Part shown: one piece after another, positions 50,424 through 58,070 of the stretch
How positions within the stretch are numbered: the first letter of the stretch is position 1
Layout of the letters: each line of letters begins with the position of its first letter
Origin: Streptomyces sp. CMB-StM0423
GTDB taxonomy: Bacteria > Actinomycetota > Actinomycetes > Streptomycetales > Streptomycetaceae
Assembly: GCF_002847285.1 (NCBI RefSeq)
Contig: NZ_CP025407.1
Coordinates: 1,924,501 to 1,988,500, forward strand
DNA length: 64,000 nt
Direction: 5' to 3'
Translations under genes and position numbers: made by a program
Notes under the pieces: generated by a model
What the model saw: only the letters and a program-made list of their open reading frames with translations
Told to the model about the DNA's origin: nothing
Databases searched by the model: none

Positions 50424-51215
50424 TCAGACCCGGCTGCCGTGCGCGCTCACGAGCGTACCGATCTTCTCACCCCGCACCGCCCGGGCGATGTTGCCCTCCT
50501 TCAGCAGCTCGAAGACGAGGATGGGCAGTTCGTTGTCACGGCACAGGGTGACGGCCGTGGCGTCGGCGACCTTGAGATCACGGGTGATGACCTCGCCGTA
50601 TCCGAGCGCGTCGAACTTCACCGCGTCGGGGTTCTTCTTGGGGTCGGCGTCGTAAACCCCGTCGACGCCGTTCTTGCCCATGAGCAGGGCCTCGGCGTGG
50701 ATCTCCAGCGCGCGCTGCGCGGCGGTGGTGTCCGTGGAGAAGTACGGCATGCCCATCCCGGCGCCGAAGATGACGACGCGGCCCTTCTGCATGTGCCGGA
50801 TGGCGCGCAGCGGGATGTACGGCTCGGCGACCTGGCCCATCGTGATCGCCGTCTGCACCCGGGAGTCGATGCCTTCCTTCTCCAGGAAGTCTTGCAGGGC
50901 AAGGCAGTTCATGACCGTGCCGAGCATGCCCATGTAGTCGGAGCGGGCCCGGTCCATGCCGCGCTGCTGCAGTTCGGCGCCGCGGAAGAAGTTGCCGCCG
51001 CCGATCACCACCGCGATCTCGTACCCGTCGCGGACGACGGCCGCGACCTCGCGGGCGATGGCGTGTACGACGTCCGGGTCGACGCCGAGGTCCCCGCCGC
51101 CGGAGAACGCCTCGCCGGACAGCTTCAGCAGGAAGCGCGAGCTGTCCCTCTTCGTATGGTGCCCGTGGTCCGCCTTTTCGTGGTGGCCGTGGTCCGCGTC
51201 GGCGTCCTCGTTCAT
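50424..51215 (-). CDS. pyrH: UMP kinase with His-rich N-terminal extension
   Basis: A 263-residue UMP kinase (UMP + ATP to UDP + ADP). The kinase core starts at [13 protein letters not shown] (about residue 27), with [10 protein letters not shown] and [12 protein letters not shown] regions and a [14 protein letters not shown] loop; all are normal. Before it lies a 25-residue extension with ADHGHH occurring twice, containing six His. Start ATG 51215 has GAGGAG upstream; the frame remains open to 51269, giving a possible longer start without RBS. Follows tsf after a 282-bp region with hairpins. Confidence 0.94.
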   Translation of the reverse strand: MNEDADADHGHHEKADHGHHTKRDSSRFLLKLSGEAFSGGGDLGVDPDVVHAIAREVAAVVRDGYEIAVVIGGGNFFRGAELQQRGMDRARSDYMGMLGTVMNCLALQDFLEKEGIDSRVQTAITMGQVAEPYIPLRAIRHMQKGRVVIFGAGMGMPYFSTDTTAAQRALEIHAEALLMGKNGVDGVYDADPKKNPDAVKFDALGYGEVITRDLKVADATAVTLCRDNELPILVFELLKEGNIARAVRGEKIGTLVSAHGSRV

Positions 51216-51238
51216 GAAGTCTCCTCGTGCGCATGCGA

Positions 51239-51291
51239 AGGAGGCCATCGCCGTGGGGTTCTCATCCACCCATTCCCGGCAATGGCCTCCT
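51239..51291 (-). promoter_or_regulatory. Long inverted repeat in the pyrH leader
   Basis: AGGAGGCCAT (51239-51248) and ATGGCCTCCT (51282-51291) are perfect 10-bp arms with a 33-base loop, placed 24 bases before pyrH. In the mRNA one arm reads AGGAGG, a full Shine-Dalgarno, so the structure could mask a ribosome site. The function is inferred. Confidence 0.5.
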
Positions 51292-51430
51292 CGTCACTTC
51301 CGCGGCCCGGCGGCGGTCTCCCGCACCGGCCCGCAACAACTCAACCCGACCCTAGCGGGGCCGGTGGCCGTTCGCCGTACACCGTGCGCGCCTTACGCCG
51401 CGGCGACCCGCCCAGAGGCGCGTCGGATCG

Positions 51431-51465
51431 CGGCGCGCGCCGTCCGGTCGCGCTTGCGCGCGCCG
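51431..51465 (-). terminator. Hairpin after tsf
   Basis: CGGCGCGCGC (51431-51440) and GCGCGCGCCG (51456-51465) pair perfectly over 10 bp with a 15-base loop, starting 33 bases after the tsf stop. Probably ends or attenuates the rpsB-tsf transcript ahead of pyrH. Confidence 0.65.
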
Positions 51466-51497
51466 GGCGGCACGGTGCACTCCGGTCGCGCCGGCGC

Positions 51498-52331
51498 TCA
51501 GGCGCCGACGCGAATGCGTGCGAAGCGGATCACCTGCGCGCCCGCCTCGCCGAGCACCTTCTGCACCGACTTCTTCGGGTCCTTGGCGAACGGCTGGTCC
51601 AGCAGCACGTTCTCCTTGAAGAAGCCGTTCACACGACCCTCGACGATCTTCGGCAGGGCGGCCTCCGGCTTGCCCTCCTCGCGGGAGGTGGCCTCGGCGA
51701 CGCGGCGCTCGTTCTCCACCGTGTCGGCCGGGACCTCGTCGCGGGTCAGCCAGCGCGGGCTGAAGGCGGCGATGTGCTGCGCCACCTCCTTGGCCGTCTG
51801 CGGGTCGGCCTTGTCCAGCTCGACGAGCACGCCGACCTGCGGGGGCAGGTCCGGCATGGTGCGGTGCATGTACGTGCCCACGTAGGCGCCCTCGAAGCGC
51901 GCGAAGCGGTCGAGGACGATCTTCTCGCCGAGGGTGGCGTTGGCCTCGTCCACGTACGTCTGGACGGTCTTGCCGTCGATCTCGGAGGCGAGCAGCGCCT
52001 CCAGGTCGGCCGGCTTGCTGGCCGCGACGTGCTCGGCGAGGGCGTTGGCGACGGCGATGAACTTGTCGCCCTTGGCGACGAAGTCGGTCTCGCACTTCAG
52101 CTCCAGCAGGACGCCGGAGGAGTTGTCGTCGGCGATCAGGGAGACGACTGCGCCGTTCTCGGCGGAGCGGCCCTCACGCTTGGCGACGCCCTTCTGGCCC
52201 TTGACGCGGAGCAGCTCCACGGCCTTGTCGACGTCGCCCTCGGCCTCTTCCAGCGCCTTCTTGCAGTCCATCATGCCGGCGCCGGTGAGCTCCCGGAGCT
52301 TCTTGACGTCGGCGGCGGTGAAGTTCGCCAT
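51498..52331 (-). CDS. tsf: Translation elongation factor Ts
   Basis: A 277-residue nucleotide-exchange factor for EF-Tu. The N-terminal UBA-like domain [22 protein letters not shown] and the core CETDFVAKG region are invariant EF-Ts features. Starts at ATG 52331, 45 bp after rpsB in the classical rpsB-tsf operon. Length is normal for Streptomyces. Confidence 0.97.
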   Translation of the reverse strand: MANFTAADVKKLRELTGAGMMDCKKALEEAEGDVDKAVELLRVKGQKGVAKREGRSAENGAVVSLIADDNSSGVLLELKCETDFVAKGDKFIAVANALAEHVAASKPADLEALLASEIDGKTVQTYVDEANATLGEKIVLDRFARFEGAYVGTYMHRTMPDLPPQVGVLVELDKADPQTAKEVAQHIAAFSPRWLTRDEVPADTVENERRVAEATSREEGKPEAALPKIVEGRVNGFFKENVLLDQPFAKDPKKSVQKVLGEAGAQVIRFARIRVGA

Positions 52332-52376
52332 GATTCGGTGGTTTTCTCTTCTCGACGGGTGACTGGGATCGGCGGA

Positions 52377-53432
52377 TCAGACCTGCGGGGCGTCACCGGC
52401 GGGCTGCGCGCCCTCGGCGGCCTCGGTGGACTCTGCAGCCTCAACGGCCTGCTCGGCCGCCGGGACGGGGGTCTCGACGGCCTGCTCGGCGGCCGGGGCA
52501 GGGGTCTCGACGGCCTGCTCGGCGGCCGGGGCAGGGGTCTCGTCGGCCTGCTCGGCGTCGGCGACCTTGGCGGTCTCGGCGGAGGTCTGCACCTCGGCCT
52601 CGGCGGCCACCTCGTCCGTCTTCTCGGCCGGGGTGGCCGGCGCGGTCTTGCCGTCCTTCTCGCCGGCGAGCAGGTCGCGCTCCCACTCGGCGAGCGGCTC
52701 GGCGACGGCCTTGACGGCCTTCTCGTCACCGGTGGCGGCACCGGAGCGGGCGATCAGACCCTCGGCGACGGCGTCGGCGATGACGCGGGTCAGCAGCGTG
52801 ACGGAGCGGATCGCGTCGTCGTTGCCCGGGATCTTGTAGTCGACCTCGTCGGGGTCGCAGTTGGTGTCGAGGATCGCGACGACCGGGATGCGCAGCTTGC
52901 GCGCCTCGCCGACGGCGATGTGCTCCTTCTTCGTGTCCACGATCCAGACGGCGCTCGGCACCTTCTGCATGTCGCGGATGCCGCCGAGGGTCTTCTCCAG
53001 CTTGGCCTTCTCGCGGGAGAGGACGAGCAGTTCCTTCTTGGTGAGGCCGGAGGCGGCCACGTCCTCGAAGTCGATGGCCTCAAGCTCCTTGAGGCGCTGC
53101 AGCCGCTTGTGGACGGTGGAGAAGTTGGTGAGCATGCCGCCCAGCCAGCGCTGGTTCACGTACGGCATGCCGACCCGGGTGGCCTGCTCGGCGATGGCTT
53201 CCTGGGCCTGCTTCTTCGTGCCCACGAACATGATGGTGCCGCCGTGCGCGACGGTCTCCTTCACGAACTCGTAGGCGCGGTCGATGTACGACAGCGACTG
53301 CAGGAGGTCGATGATGTAGATGCCGTTGCGCTCGGTGAAGATGAAGCGCTTCATCTTCGGGTTCCAACGGCGGGTCTGGTGCCCGAAGTGGACGCCGCTT
53401 TCCAGCAGCTCCCGCATCGTGACGACGGCCAT
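52377..53432 (-). CDS. rpsB: 30S ribosomal protein S2 with repeat-expanded C-terminal tail
   Basis: A 351-residue S2. Residues 1-235 are a standard S2 ([56 protein letters not shown]). The remaining tail is acidic and Ala/Glu/Pro-rich with three to four copies of an 11-residue unit like [11 protein letters not shown], which lengthens it by about 40 residues over what is usual in the genus. GAGGAG precedes ATG 53432. The gene has a long structured leader. Confidence 0.96.
   Translation of the reverse strand: MAVVTMRELLESGVHFGHQTRRWNPKMKRFIFTERNGIYIIDLLQSLSYIDRAYEFVKETVAHGGTIMFVGTKKQAQEAIAEQATRVGMPYVNQRWLGGMLTNFSTVHKRLQRLKELEAIDFEDVAASGLTKKELLVLSREKAKLEKTLGGIRDMQKVPSAVWIVDTKKEHIAVGEARKLRIPVVAILDTNCDPDEVDYKIPGNDDAIRSVTLLTRVIADAVAEGLIARSGAATGDEKAVKAVAEPLAEWERDLLAGEKDGKTAPATPAEKTDEVAAEAEVQTSAETAKVADAEQADETPAPAAEQAVETPAPAAEQAVETPVPAAEQAVEAAESTEAAEGAQPAGDAPQV
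52444..52542 (-). repeat. 33-bp tandem repeat in rpsB, three copies plus part of a fourth
   Basis: Copies at 52444-52476, 52477-52509 and 52510-52542, with a partial fourth after it. Copies 2 and 3 are identical; copy 1 differs at a few positions. Each codes 11 residues, so expansion keeps the frame. Confidence 0.9.
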
Positions 53433-53608
53433 AGCCGTACTCCTCGTGTGTCTCGGTTGTGCGCGGCAGCCGGCCGGCCGCCGCTCCTGACGCCCCTGCG
53501 CGTCGCGCCTCCGGCGGGAGCCGGAAGACCGAGTGACGCGGCCACCTTCAGGCAGGTGGCGGGGCGTGCGAAGTCGACCCGGATAGCCGGGTCGCCACCA
53601 GAAGTGTA
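53433..53608 (-). promoter_or_regulatory. rpsB leader with stem-loops and -10-like box
   Basis: TACACT on the minus strand (53608-53603) is a possible -10, giving a leader of about 165 bases. Within it CGACCCGG/CCGGGTCG (53575-53594, 8-bp stem, 4-base loop) and GCCACC/GGTGGC (53541-53560) form hairpins. Ribosomal-protein leaders are often autogenous control sites. The remainder of the 327-bp gap to the peptidase gene holds the DnaA-box element and no gene. Confidence 0.45.
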
Positions 53609-53682
53609 CGGGACGGCATCACCCGCCTGCGCCACGGAGCCCGGTCCCCCGGGCGGGTCTCCGGGCCGTCCCCGGCCCCGGG

Positions 53683-53709
53683 TTGTCCACAACCGGCCGG
53701 TTATCCACA
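53683..53709 (+). promoter_or_regulatory. Paired DnaA-box element, copy 1
   Basis: TTGTCCACA (53683-53691), nine bases, TTATCCACA (53701-53709). The first equals the Streptomyces consensus DnaA box, the second the classical E. coli-type box. The spacer forms a perfect palindrome AACCGGCCGGTT with the box edges. A near-identical copy in reverse orientation lies at 60108-60134. Confidence 0.7.
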
Positions 53710-53759
53710 GAATCCGTCCATGATCCCCGAGCGCCCCGGCCCTCGGCCAGACTCCCCCC

Positions 53760-54791
53760 ATGAACGGACGACGCGAACGCCGCGCGGCCTGCGAACGGAA
53801 CGGGGCGGCTGCCGTCACGCGCCGGAGGGCGGACGCGAGAGGAGGCGCGACGGGAGACGCGGCCGGTACGGCGCGGCCGGGCGTGCGGACGGTGACGGGG
53901 GCGCGGGCGCGCAAGGCGGCGAGGCCGACGCCCGCAACGGGGCGCCCGAGGGGCGGGGAGGGACGGCCGGCACCCGCGGCGGGGTGGCCGACCTGCGCGG
54001 CGGGGCAGCAGGCGCCCGCGGCGTGGCGGCCGGCACCCGCGGCGACGTGCGCCTCGGGGCGGCCCGCCGGCGCCCCCCAGCGCCGGCGGGGGCGCGTGCC
54101 GCGGTGGCCGCTCGCCGTCGGGCTCGCCGTGGCCCTGACGGCGGGCGCCTGGCCCGCGCCCCCGTTCACGGCGACCAACACGGTGGAGGAGGCGGGTGGG
54201 GAGGGGGCGGGGCGGGGGGAACGGGGGATACGGGATGCGACTGCGCCCGGCGGGCGGTCCCCCGGTCCGGGGCCGGCGGTGCCGTCGGCGGCGCCGAATC
54301 CGTCGACACCCCCCGGGGTGGACGCGGTGTGGCCGGTTGACGCGGGGCCGCGGGGGCGGCCGGTGGTGGAGCGGGCGTTCGAGGCGCCGCGTTCGCCGTA
54401 CGGCCCGGGCCATCGCGGTGTCGATCTGCGGGCCGCGGCGGGGCAGCCGGTGCGGGCCGCGGCGGCGGGGAGGGTGTCGTTCGCGGGGCGGGTGGCGGGG
54501 CGCGGGGTGGTGACCGTCGACCATCCGGGCATGGGCCGCCCGCCGCTGCGCACGACGTACGAGCCGGTGGTCGCCGCCGTACGCAAGGGCGAACGGGTCG
54601 GAAAAGGGCAGGTCATCGGGCACCTGCAGGGCGGCGGCTACCACTGCGCGACGGCCTGTCTGCACTGGGGGCTGCGCCGCGGCCCGGTCTATCTCGATCC
54701 GCTGTCGCTGCTGCCGCCCCGCCTGCTCACCGCGGGCCATGCCCGGCTGCTGCCGGTGTTCGGCATCCCGCCGCCGTCCGGCGGTGACTGA
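53760..54791 (+). CDS. M23-family (LytM-like) peptidase or peptidase-like protein
   Basis: A 343-residue protein. The first 110 residues are Arg/Ala/Pro-rich; one hydrophobic segment (about 118-138, LAVGLAVALTAGAW) anchors or exports it. The C-terminal domain is LytM-like: YGPGHRGVDLRAAAGQPVRA holds the first zinc ligands (H-x3-D), and LHWGLRRG stands at the last motif, where H-x-H is usual but the first His is Leu-preceded (CLHWGL). Loss of one ligand would leave a non-catalytic activator fold. CAGACT lies six bases before ATG 53760 and no Shine-Dalgarno is seen. It is divergent from rpsB. Confidence 0.85.
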   Translation: MNGRRERRAACERNGAAAVTRRRADARGGATGDAAGTARPGVRTVTGARARKAARPTPATGRPRGGEGRPAPAAGWPTCAAGQQAPAAWRPAPAATCASGRPAGAPQRRRGRVPRWPLAVGLAVALTAGAWPAPPFTATNTVEEAGGEGAGRGERGIRDATAPGGRSPGPGPAVPSAAPNPSTPPGVDAVWPVDAGPRGRPVVERAFEAPRSPYGPGHRGVDLRAAAGQPVRAAAAGRVSFAGRVAGRGVVTVDHPGMGRPPLRTTYEPVVAAVRKGERVGKGQVIGHLQGGGYHCATACLHWGLRRGPVYLDPLSLLPPRLLTAGHARLLPVFGIPPPSGGD

Positions 54792-54813
54792 CGCCGGGCC
54801 GGTGGCGGCGACG

Positions 54814-55392
54814 TCAGCGTGCGGCGCCGTGCAGGGCTACGGCGACGGCCGTGTCGGCGACGGTCTCCGGTGCGTCGGTGCCGAGTTCGGTGCGGCGGAC
54901 GGCCGCGTCGACGACCCCCTGGAGCAGGGTGGCGGCGAGGCGGGGTTCGTCGTGGCCGAGGTCCGCCAGGGCCGCGACGACCATGGTGACGAGCCCGCCG
55001 TGCGCGGCGCGGATCTTCTCCCGTGCCCCGGCGTCGAGTTCACCTGCGGAGATGGCGACGACGGCCCGGTGGCGGCGGTCGCCGACCAGCGCGAGCTGAG
55101 TGCGTACGTACGCCTCGACCTTCGCCTCCGGGGTGTCGGCGTGCTCCATGGCCGCCTCCACCTCGGCTGCCCAGCGCGGGAAGTCGACGGCGCACAGTTC
55201 CTCGACCACGGCGGCCCGGCTGCGGAAGTACTCGTACACCGACGAGCGGGCGAGGCCGGTGCGCTCGGCGAGCGCGGCGAAGTTCAGCGCTTCGGTGCCG
55301 CCTTCGCCGAGGAGTTCCCGCGCGGCGTCGAGCAGCGCGTCGTGCTGCATGGTCCGGTGCTCGGCCACGGAGGCCGCTCGAATCTTCGGCAC
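54814..55392 (-). CDS. TetR-family transcriptional regulator
   Basis: A 192-residue repressor. The HTH is at about residues 20-65 (ALNFAALAERTGLARSSVYEYFRSRAAVV) and the helical ligand domain follows. Start GTG 55392 is six bases from a TAAAGT box, which lies within an imperfect 16-bp palindrome, suggesting a leaderless and autoregulated gene. It follows whiG by 27 bp on the same strand but likely has its own promoter. It converges with the peptidase gene. Ligand unknown. Confidence 0.88.
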   Translation of the reverse strand: MPKIRAASVAEHRTMQHDALLDAARELLGEGGTEALNFAALAERTGLARSSVYEYFRSRAAVVEELCAVDFPRWAAEVEAAMEHADTPEAKVEAYVRTQLALVGDRRHRAVVAISAGELDAGAREKIRAAHGGLVTMVVAALADLGHDEPRLAATLLQGVVDAAVRRTELGTDAPETVADTAVAVALHGAAR

Positions 55393-55408
55393 GGTCCAAC
55401 TTTAGACC
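55393..55408 (-). promoter_or_regulatory. Promoter/operator of the TetR gene
   Basis: On the minus strand GGTCTAAAGTTGGACC, 12 of 16 positions symmetric, directly precedes the GTG start. It includes TAAAGT (55404-55399) as -10, six bases from the start codon, so a bound TetR dimer would block transcription initiation. Confidence 0.45.
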
Positions 55409-55419
55409 GCGGAGGCCGT

Positions 55420-56229
55420 TCAGCCGCTTGAGTCGGCCAGCTTCGCGCGCAACTGCAGGACGGACTTGGTGTGGATCTGGCTGACTCTGCTCTCGGTGAC
55501 GCCGAGCACCTGGCCGATCTCGGCGAGCGTGAGGCCCTCGTAGTAGTAGAGGGTGACGACGGTCTTCTCCCGGTCGGGCAGGGTGTTCACGGCGCGGGCG
55601 AGCAGCCGGCGCAGCTCGCGGTCCTCGGCGACCTCGACGGGGTTGTCGGCGGCGGTGTCCTCAAGGGTGTCCATGAGGCTGAGCCGGTCGCCGTTGTCGG
55701 AGCTGACGTGCAGCAGTTCTTCGAGGGCGACGACGTTGGCGAGGGAAAGCTGGCTGAAAACCCCGTGCAGTTCTTCGAGCTGGATGCCCATCTCGGCGGC
55801 GACCTCGGCTTCCGAGGGGGTGCGGCGGAGGGCGGCTTCGAGGGTGGCGTAGGCGCGTTCGACGGCGCGGGCCTTCTGCCGTACGGAGCGGGGGATCCAG
55901 TCCAGCGCCCGGAGTTCGTCGATCATCGCGCCGCGGATGCGGGTGATGGCGTACGTCTCGAACTTGATGGCGCGCTCGGGGTCGAACTTCTCGATGGCGT
56001 CGATGAGCCCGAAGACTCCGGAGGAGACGAAGTCGGCCTGTTCCACGTTGGACGGCAGGCCGACGCTGACGCGTCCCGCGACGTACTTCACGAGGGGCGA
56101 GTAGTGCAGGATGAGCTGCTCGCGCAGCCGGCCGTCGCGCGTCTCCTTGTACGACCGCCACAGCTCGTCGACCGACGAGGGTGCTGTGCGTGATGCGGCA
56201 CGGTCGGACCCGGAGATGTGCTGGGGCAT
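55420..56229 (-). CDS. whiG: Sporulation sigma factor WhiG (FliA/SigD-like)
   Basis: A 269-residue sigma factor that commits aerial hyphae to sporulation. It begins [14 protein letters not shown], matching Streptomyces WhiG, with region 2 ([42 protein letters not shown]), region 3 ([15 protein letters not shown]) and region 4 ([37 protein letters not shown] in sequence blocks) all intact. The N-terminal linker is slightly shorter than in S. coelicolor. The frame is open upstream to 56430, but homology and AAGG favour ATG 56229. In Streptomyces its activity is controlled by the anti-sigma RsiG with c-di-GMP. Confidence 0.96.
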   Translation of the reverse strand: MPQHISGSDRAASRTAPSSVDELWRSYKETRDGRLREQLILHYSPLVKYVAGRVSVGLPSNVEQADFVSSGVFGLIDAIEKFDPERAIKFETYAITRIRGAMIDELRALDWIPRSVRQKARAVERAYATLEAALRRTPSEAEVAAEMGIQLEELHGVFSQLSLANVVALEELLHVSSDNGDRLSLMDTLEDTAADNPVEVAEDRELRRLLARAVNTLPDREKTVVTLYYYEGLTLAEIGQVLGVTESRVSQIHTKSVLQLRAKLADSSG

Positions 56230-56549
56230 GCGTCGTCGCCTTGAACCGTTCTGGTGGGGGACTGGGTTCGGTGGGGGCTGCGGGGGGAGCGAGCGGGTGT
56301 GGGGAGGGTGCGGAGCGGGGGGGGGTGAAGCGGTGGGGAACGCGGGAACGTTCCGCGAGCGTAGCGTGACCGTACGGTCGCATTCTGCGACAGACGGCTC
56401 TTCATGAGTACGCAGATTCGTTCCGCGCACCGCACCTGCGGGTTATCAGGAGGTCACAGCGGGGGGACGGCCGCTGCGGCACCGGGTGGGGGTCGGTTTG
56501 CATCTCCCCCACCCTTTCACCCGAACGTCCCAGGTCAAGGAACGGCTCG
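56230..56549. promoter_or_regulatory. whiG-dprA intergenic region with G-tracts and palindromes
   Basis: No gene is apparent. Nearest whiG is an 86-base stretch with many G runs on the plus strand (56253-56338), so the whiG leader RNA is C-rich. Next come two perfect palindromes, GGAACGTTCC (56345-56354) and GACCGTACGGTC (56368-56379), suitable as operators upstream of whiG. The dprA-side part holds a terminator hairpin. Confidence 0.5.
56484..56514 (-). terminator. Hairpin after dprA
   Basis: GGGTGGGGG (56484-56492) and CCCCCACCC (56506-56514): perfect 9-bp stem, 13-base loop, 36 bases after the dprA stop. Confidence 0.65.
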
Positions 56550-58070
56550 TCACCTTTTGGGGTGCTCACTGGAGGGCGGGGCAAGCCGCCAGCCGGTGCC
56601 GTCGCGGCGGACGAATCCGAGTGACTGCAGCTCATGAAGCCTGCCCAAGGCTTCGTCGCGCTCTGTGCCTGCCTCTTGTGCGATCTGTTCCAGCCGTGCC
56701 GTACCCCGACCGGGGAGGGCTTCGAGCACTCGTGCGGTGGCGGGCGGGAGCAGATCGCGTGGTACGACGGGGCCGCGGCGGACCGGGGCGAGGTCGGCGC
56801 CGATGCAGCCGACCAGCTCGACGACTTCGGCGGCCTCGGTGACGAGTTCTGCCTCGCCGCGCAGCAGCTCGTGCACGCCTGAGGAGAGCCCGGAGGTCAC
56901 CGGGCCGGGTACGCCCATCGTCGGGCGGCCGAGGCGCTGGGCCCAGCGGGCGGTGACGAGGGAGCCGCTGCGGCGCTCGGCTTCGACGACGACGGTGCCG
57001 CGGGTGAGGGCCGCCATGACGCGGTTGCGCAGGAGGAATCGCGACCGGGTGGGATGGTCGCCGGGGGCGAGTTCGGCGACGATGAGACCCTGCTCGGCGA
57101 CGCGGCCGAGGAGCTCGCTGTGGCCGGGCGGGTAGACCCGGTCGACGCCGCAGGCCAGTACGCCGACGGTGGCTCCGGTGGCGGCGAGCGCGCCGCGGTG
57201 GGCGGCGGCGTCGATGCCGTAGGCGGAGCCGGAGACGACGGTCCATCCGGCGTGGGCGAGGCCGGCGGCGAGGGTCGCGGCGACGTGGGCGCCGTACTCG
57301 GTGCAGGCGCGGGCGCCGACGACGGCGACGGACTTGAGCGCCCACAGCCGCAGGTCGGCGCGGCCTCGGACCCAGAGGCCGACGGGCCGGGCGGCGGCGA
57401 GGTCGTCGAGCTGCCGGGGCCATTCGGGGTCGCCGGGGCAGACGAACCGCGCCCCGACGGCTTCGGCGGCGGCGAGGTCCCGCCGGGCGTCGGGTCCGCC
57501 GAGCCGCCGCCGGTAGCGGACCAGCCGGGTTTCGGCCTCCGGTGAGGGCGGCGGGGCGTCGCCGGTGACCCAGCGCATGAGCGCCACGGCCCCGTGCGTA
57601 CGCAGCCACCTTCCGGCGACCTCGTCTCCGGGTTCGACGAGCCGCGTCAGCGCCACCCGCGCCAACCGCTCCGCGTCACGGTCCGCGGGCTCGGCGCGAG
57701 CCGCCTCCGGCGCGGGCCACCTCCCCTGGCGGCTGCGGGCCGCCGGCCGGGCGCCGGAGTCGCTGCCGCGCCGGGGCCATGCGGCCGGGGTGCGCATGGC
57801 GCCCAGTGCAGGACCCGCGACCGGGCCGGACGGCCTGTCCGGCGGGCTCTGCCCCTCTGCCGGGGGCACCGGCACAGCAGGCGGCGGGTATCCCCCGCCC
57901 GGCGCCGGATGGGTCACCGGCCCCGCCCATGGCCCGGCCGGCGTCCCGGCCCACGGGCCCGTCTGCGGCGCGCTCGCCGCCCCGCTCCGCGCCCCGCTCT
58001 GCCGCCCGCCGGACAGGCCGCCAGGCAGCCCGCTGCGCGGCTTCCAGGCGGGCTTCTCGGTCGTGTTCAT
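56550..58070 (-). CDS. dprA: DNA-processing protein DprA with long N-terminal extension
   Basis: A 506-residue protein. The Rossmann-like DprA domain occupies about residues 215-430 (VAVVGARACTEYGAHVA, VVSGSAYGIDAAAHRGAL, RFLLRNRVMAALTRGTVVVEA), and a C-terminal winged-helix domain follows. It protects incoming single-stranded DNA and loads RecA. The first 120 residues are Pro/Gly/Ala-rich and of low complexity, absent from typical 360-390-residue DprA proteins. ATG 58070 overlaps the comM stop (ATGA), which supports this start despite the atypical N-terminus. Confidence 0.93.
   Translation of the reverse strand: MNTTEKPAWKPRSGLPGGLSGGRQSGARSGAASAPQTGPWAGTPAGPWAGPVTHPAPGGGYPPPAVPVPPAEGQSPPDRPSGPVAGPALGAMRTPAAWPRRGSDSGARPAARSRQGRWPAPEAARAEPADRDAERLARVALTRLVEPGDEVAGRWLRTHGAVALMRWVTGDAPPPSPEAETRLVRYRRRLGGPDARRDLAAAEAVGARFVCPGDPEWPRQLDDLAAARPVGLWVRGRADLRLWALKSVAVVGARACTEYGAHVAATLAAGLAHAGWTVVSGSAYGIDAAAHRGALAATGATVGVLACGVDRVYPPGHSELLGRVAEQGLIVAELAPGDHPTRSRFLLRNRVMAALTRGTVVVEAERRSGSLVTARWAQRLGRPTMGVPGPVTSGLSSGVHELLRGEAELVTEAAEVVELVGCIGADLAPVRRGPVVPRDLLPPATARVLEALPGRGTARLEQIAQEAGTERDEALGRLHELQSLGFVRRDGTGWRLAPPSSEHPKR

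Noticed and set aside
51216..51269. An upstream in-frame start for pyrH that adds 18 residues
   Set aside because: It has no good ribosome site, while ATG 51215 has GAGGAG at ideal spacing; the segment instead forms an inverted repeat.
56402..56635. 77-codon open frames on both strands between whiG and dprA
   Set aside because: No RBS, no family resemblance and mixed codon bias; the region is better explained as promoter and terminator sequence.
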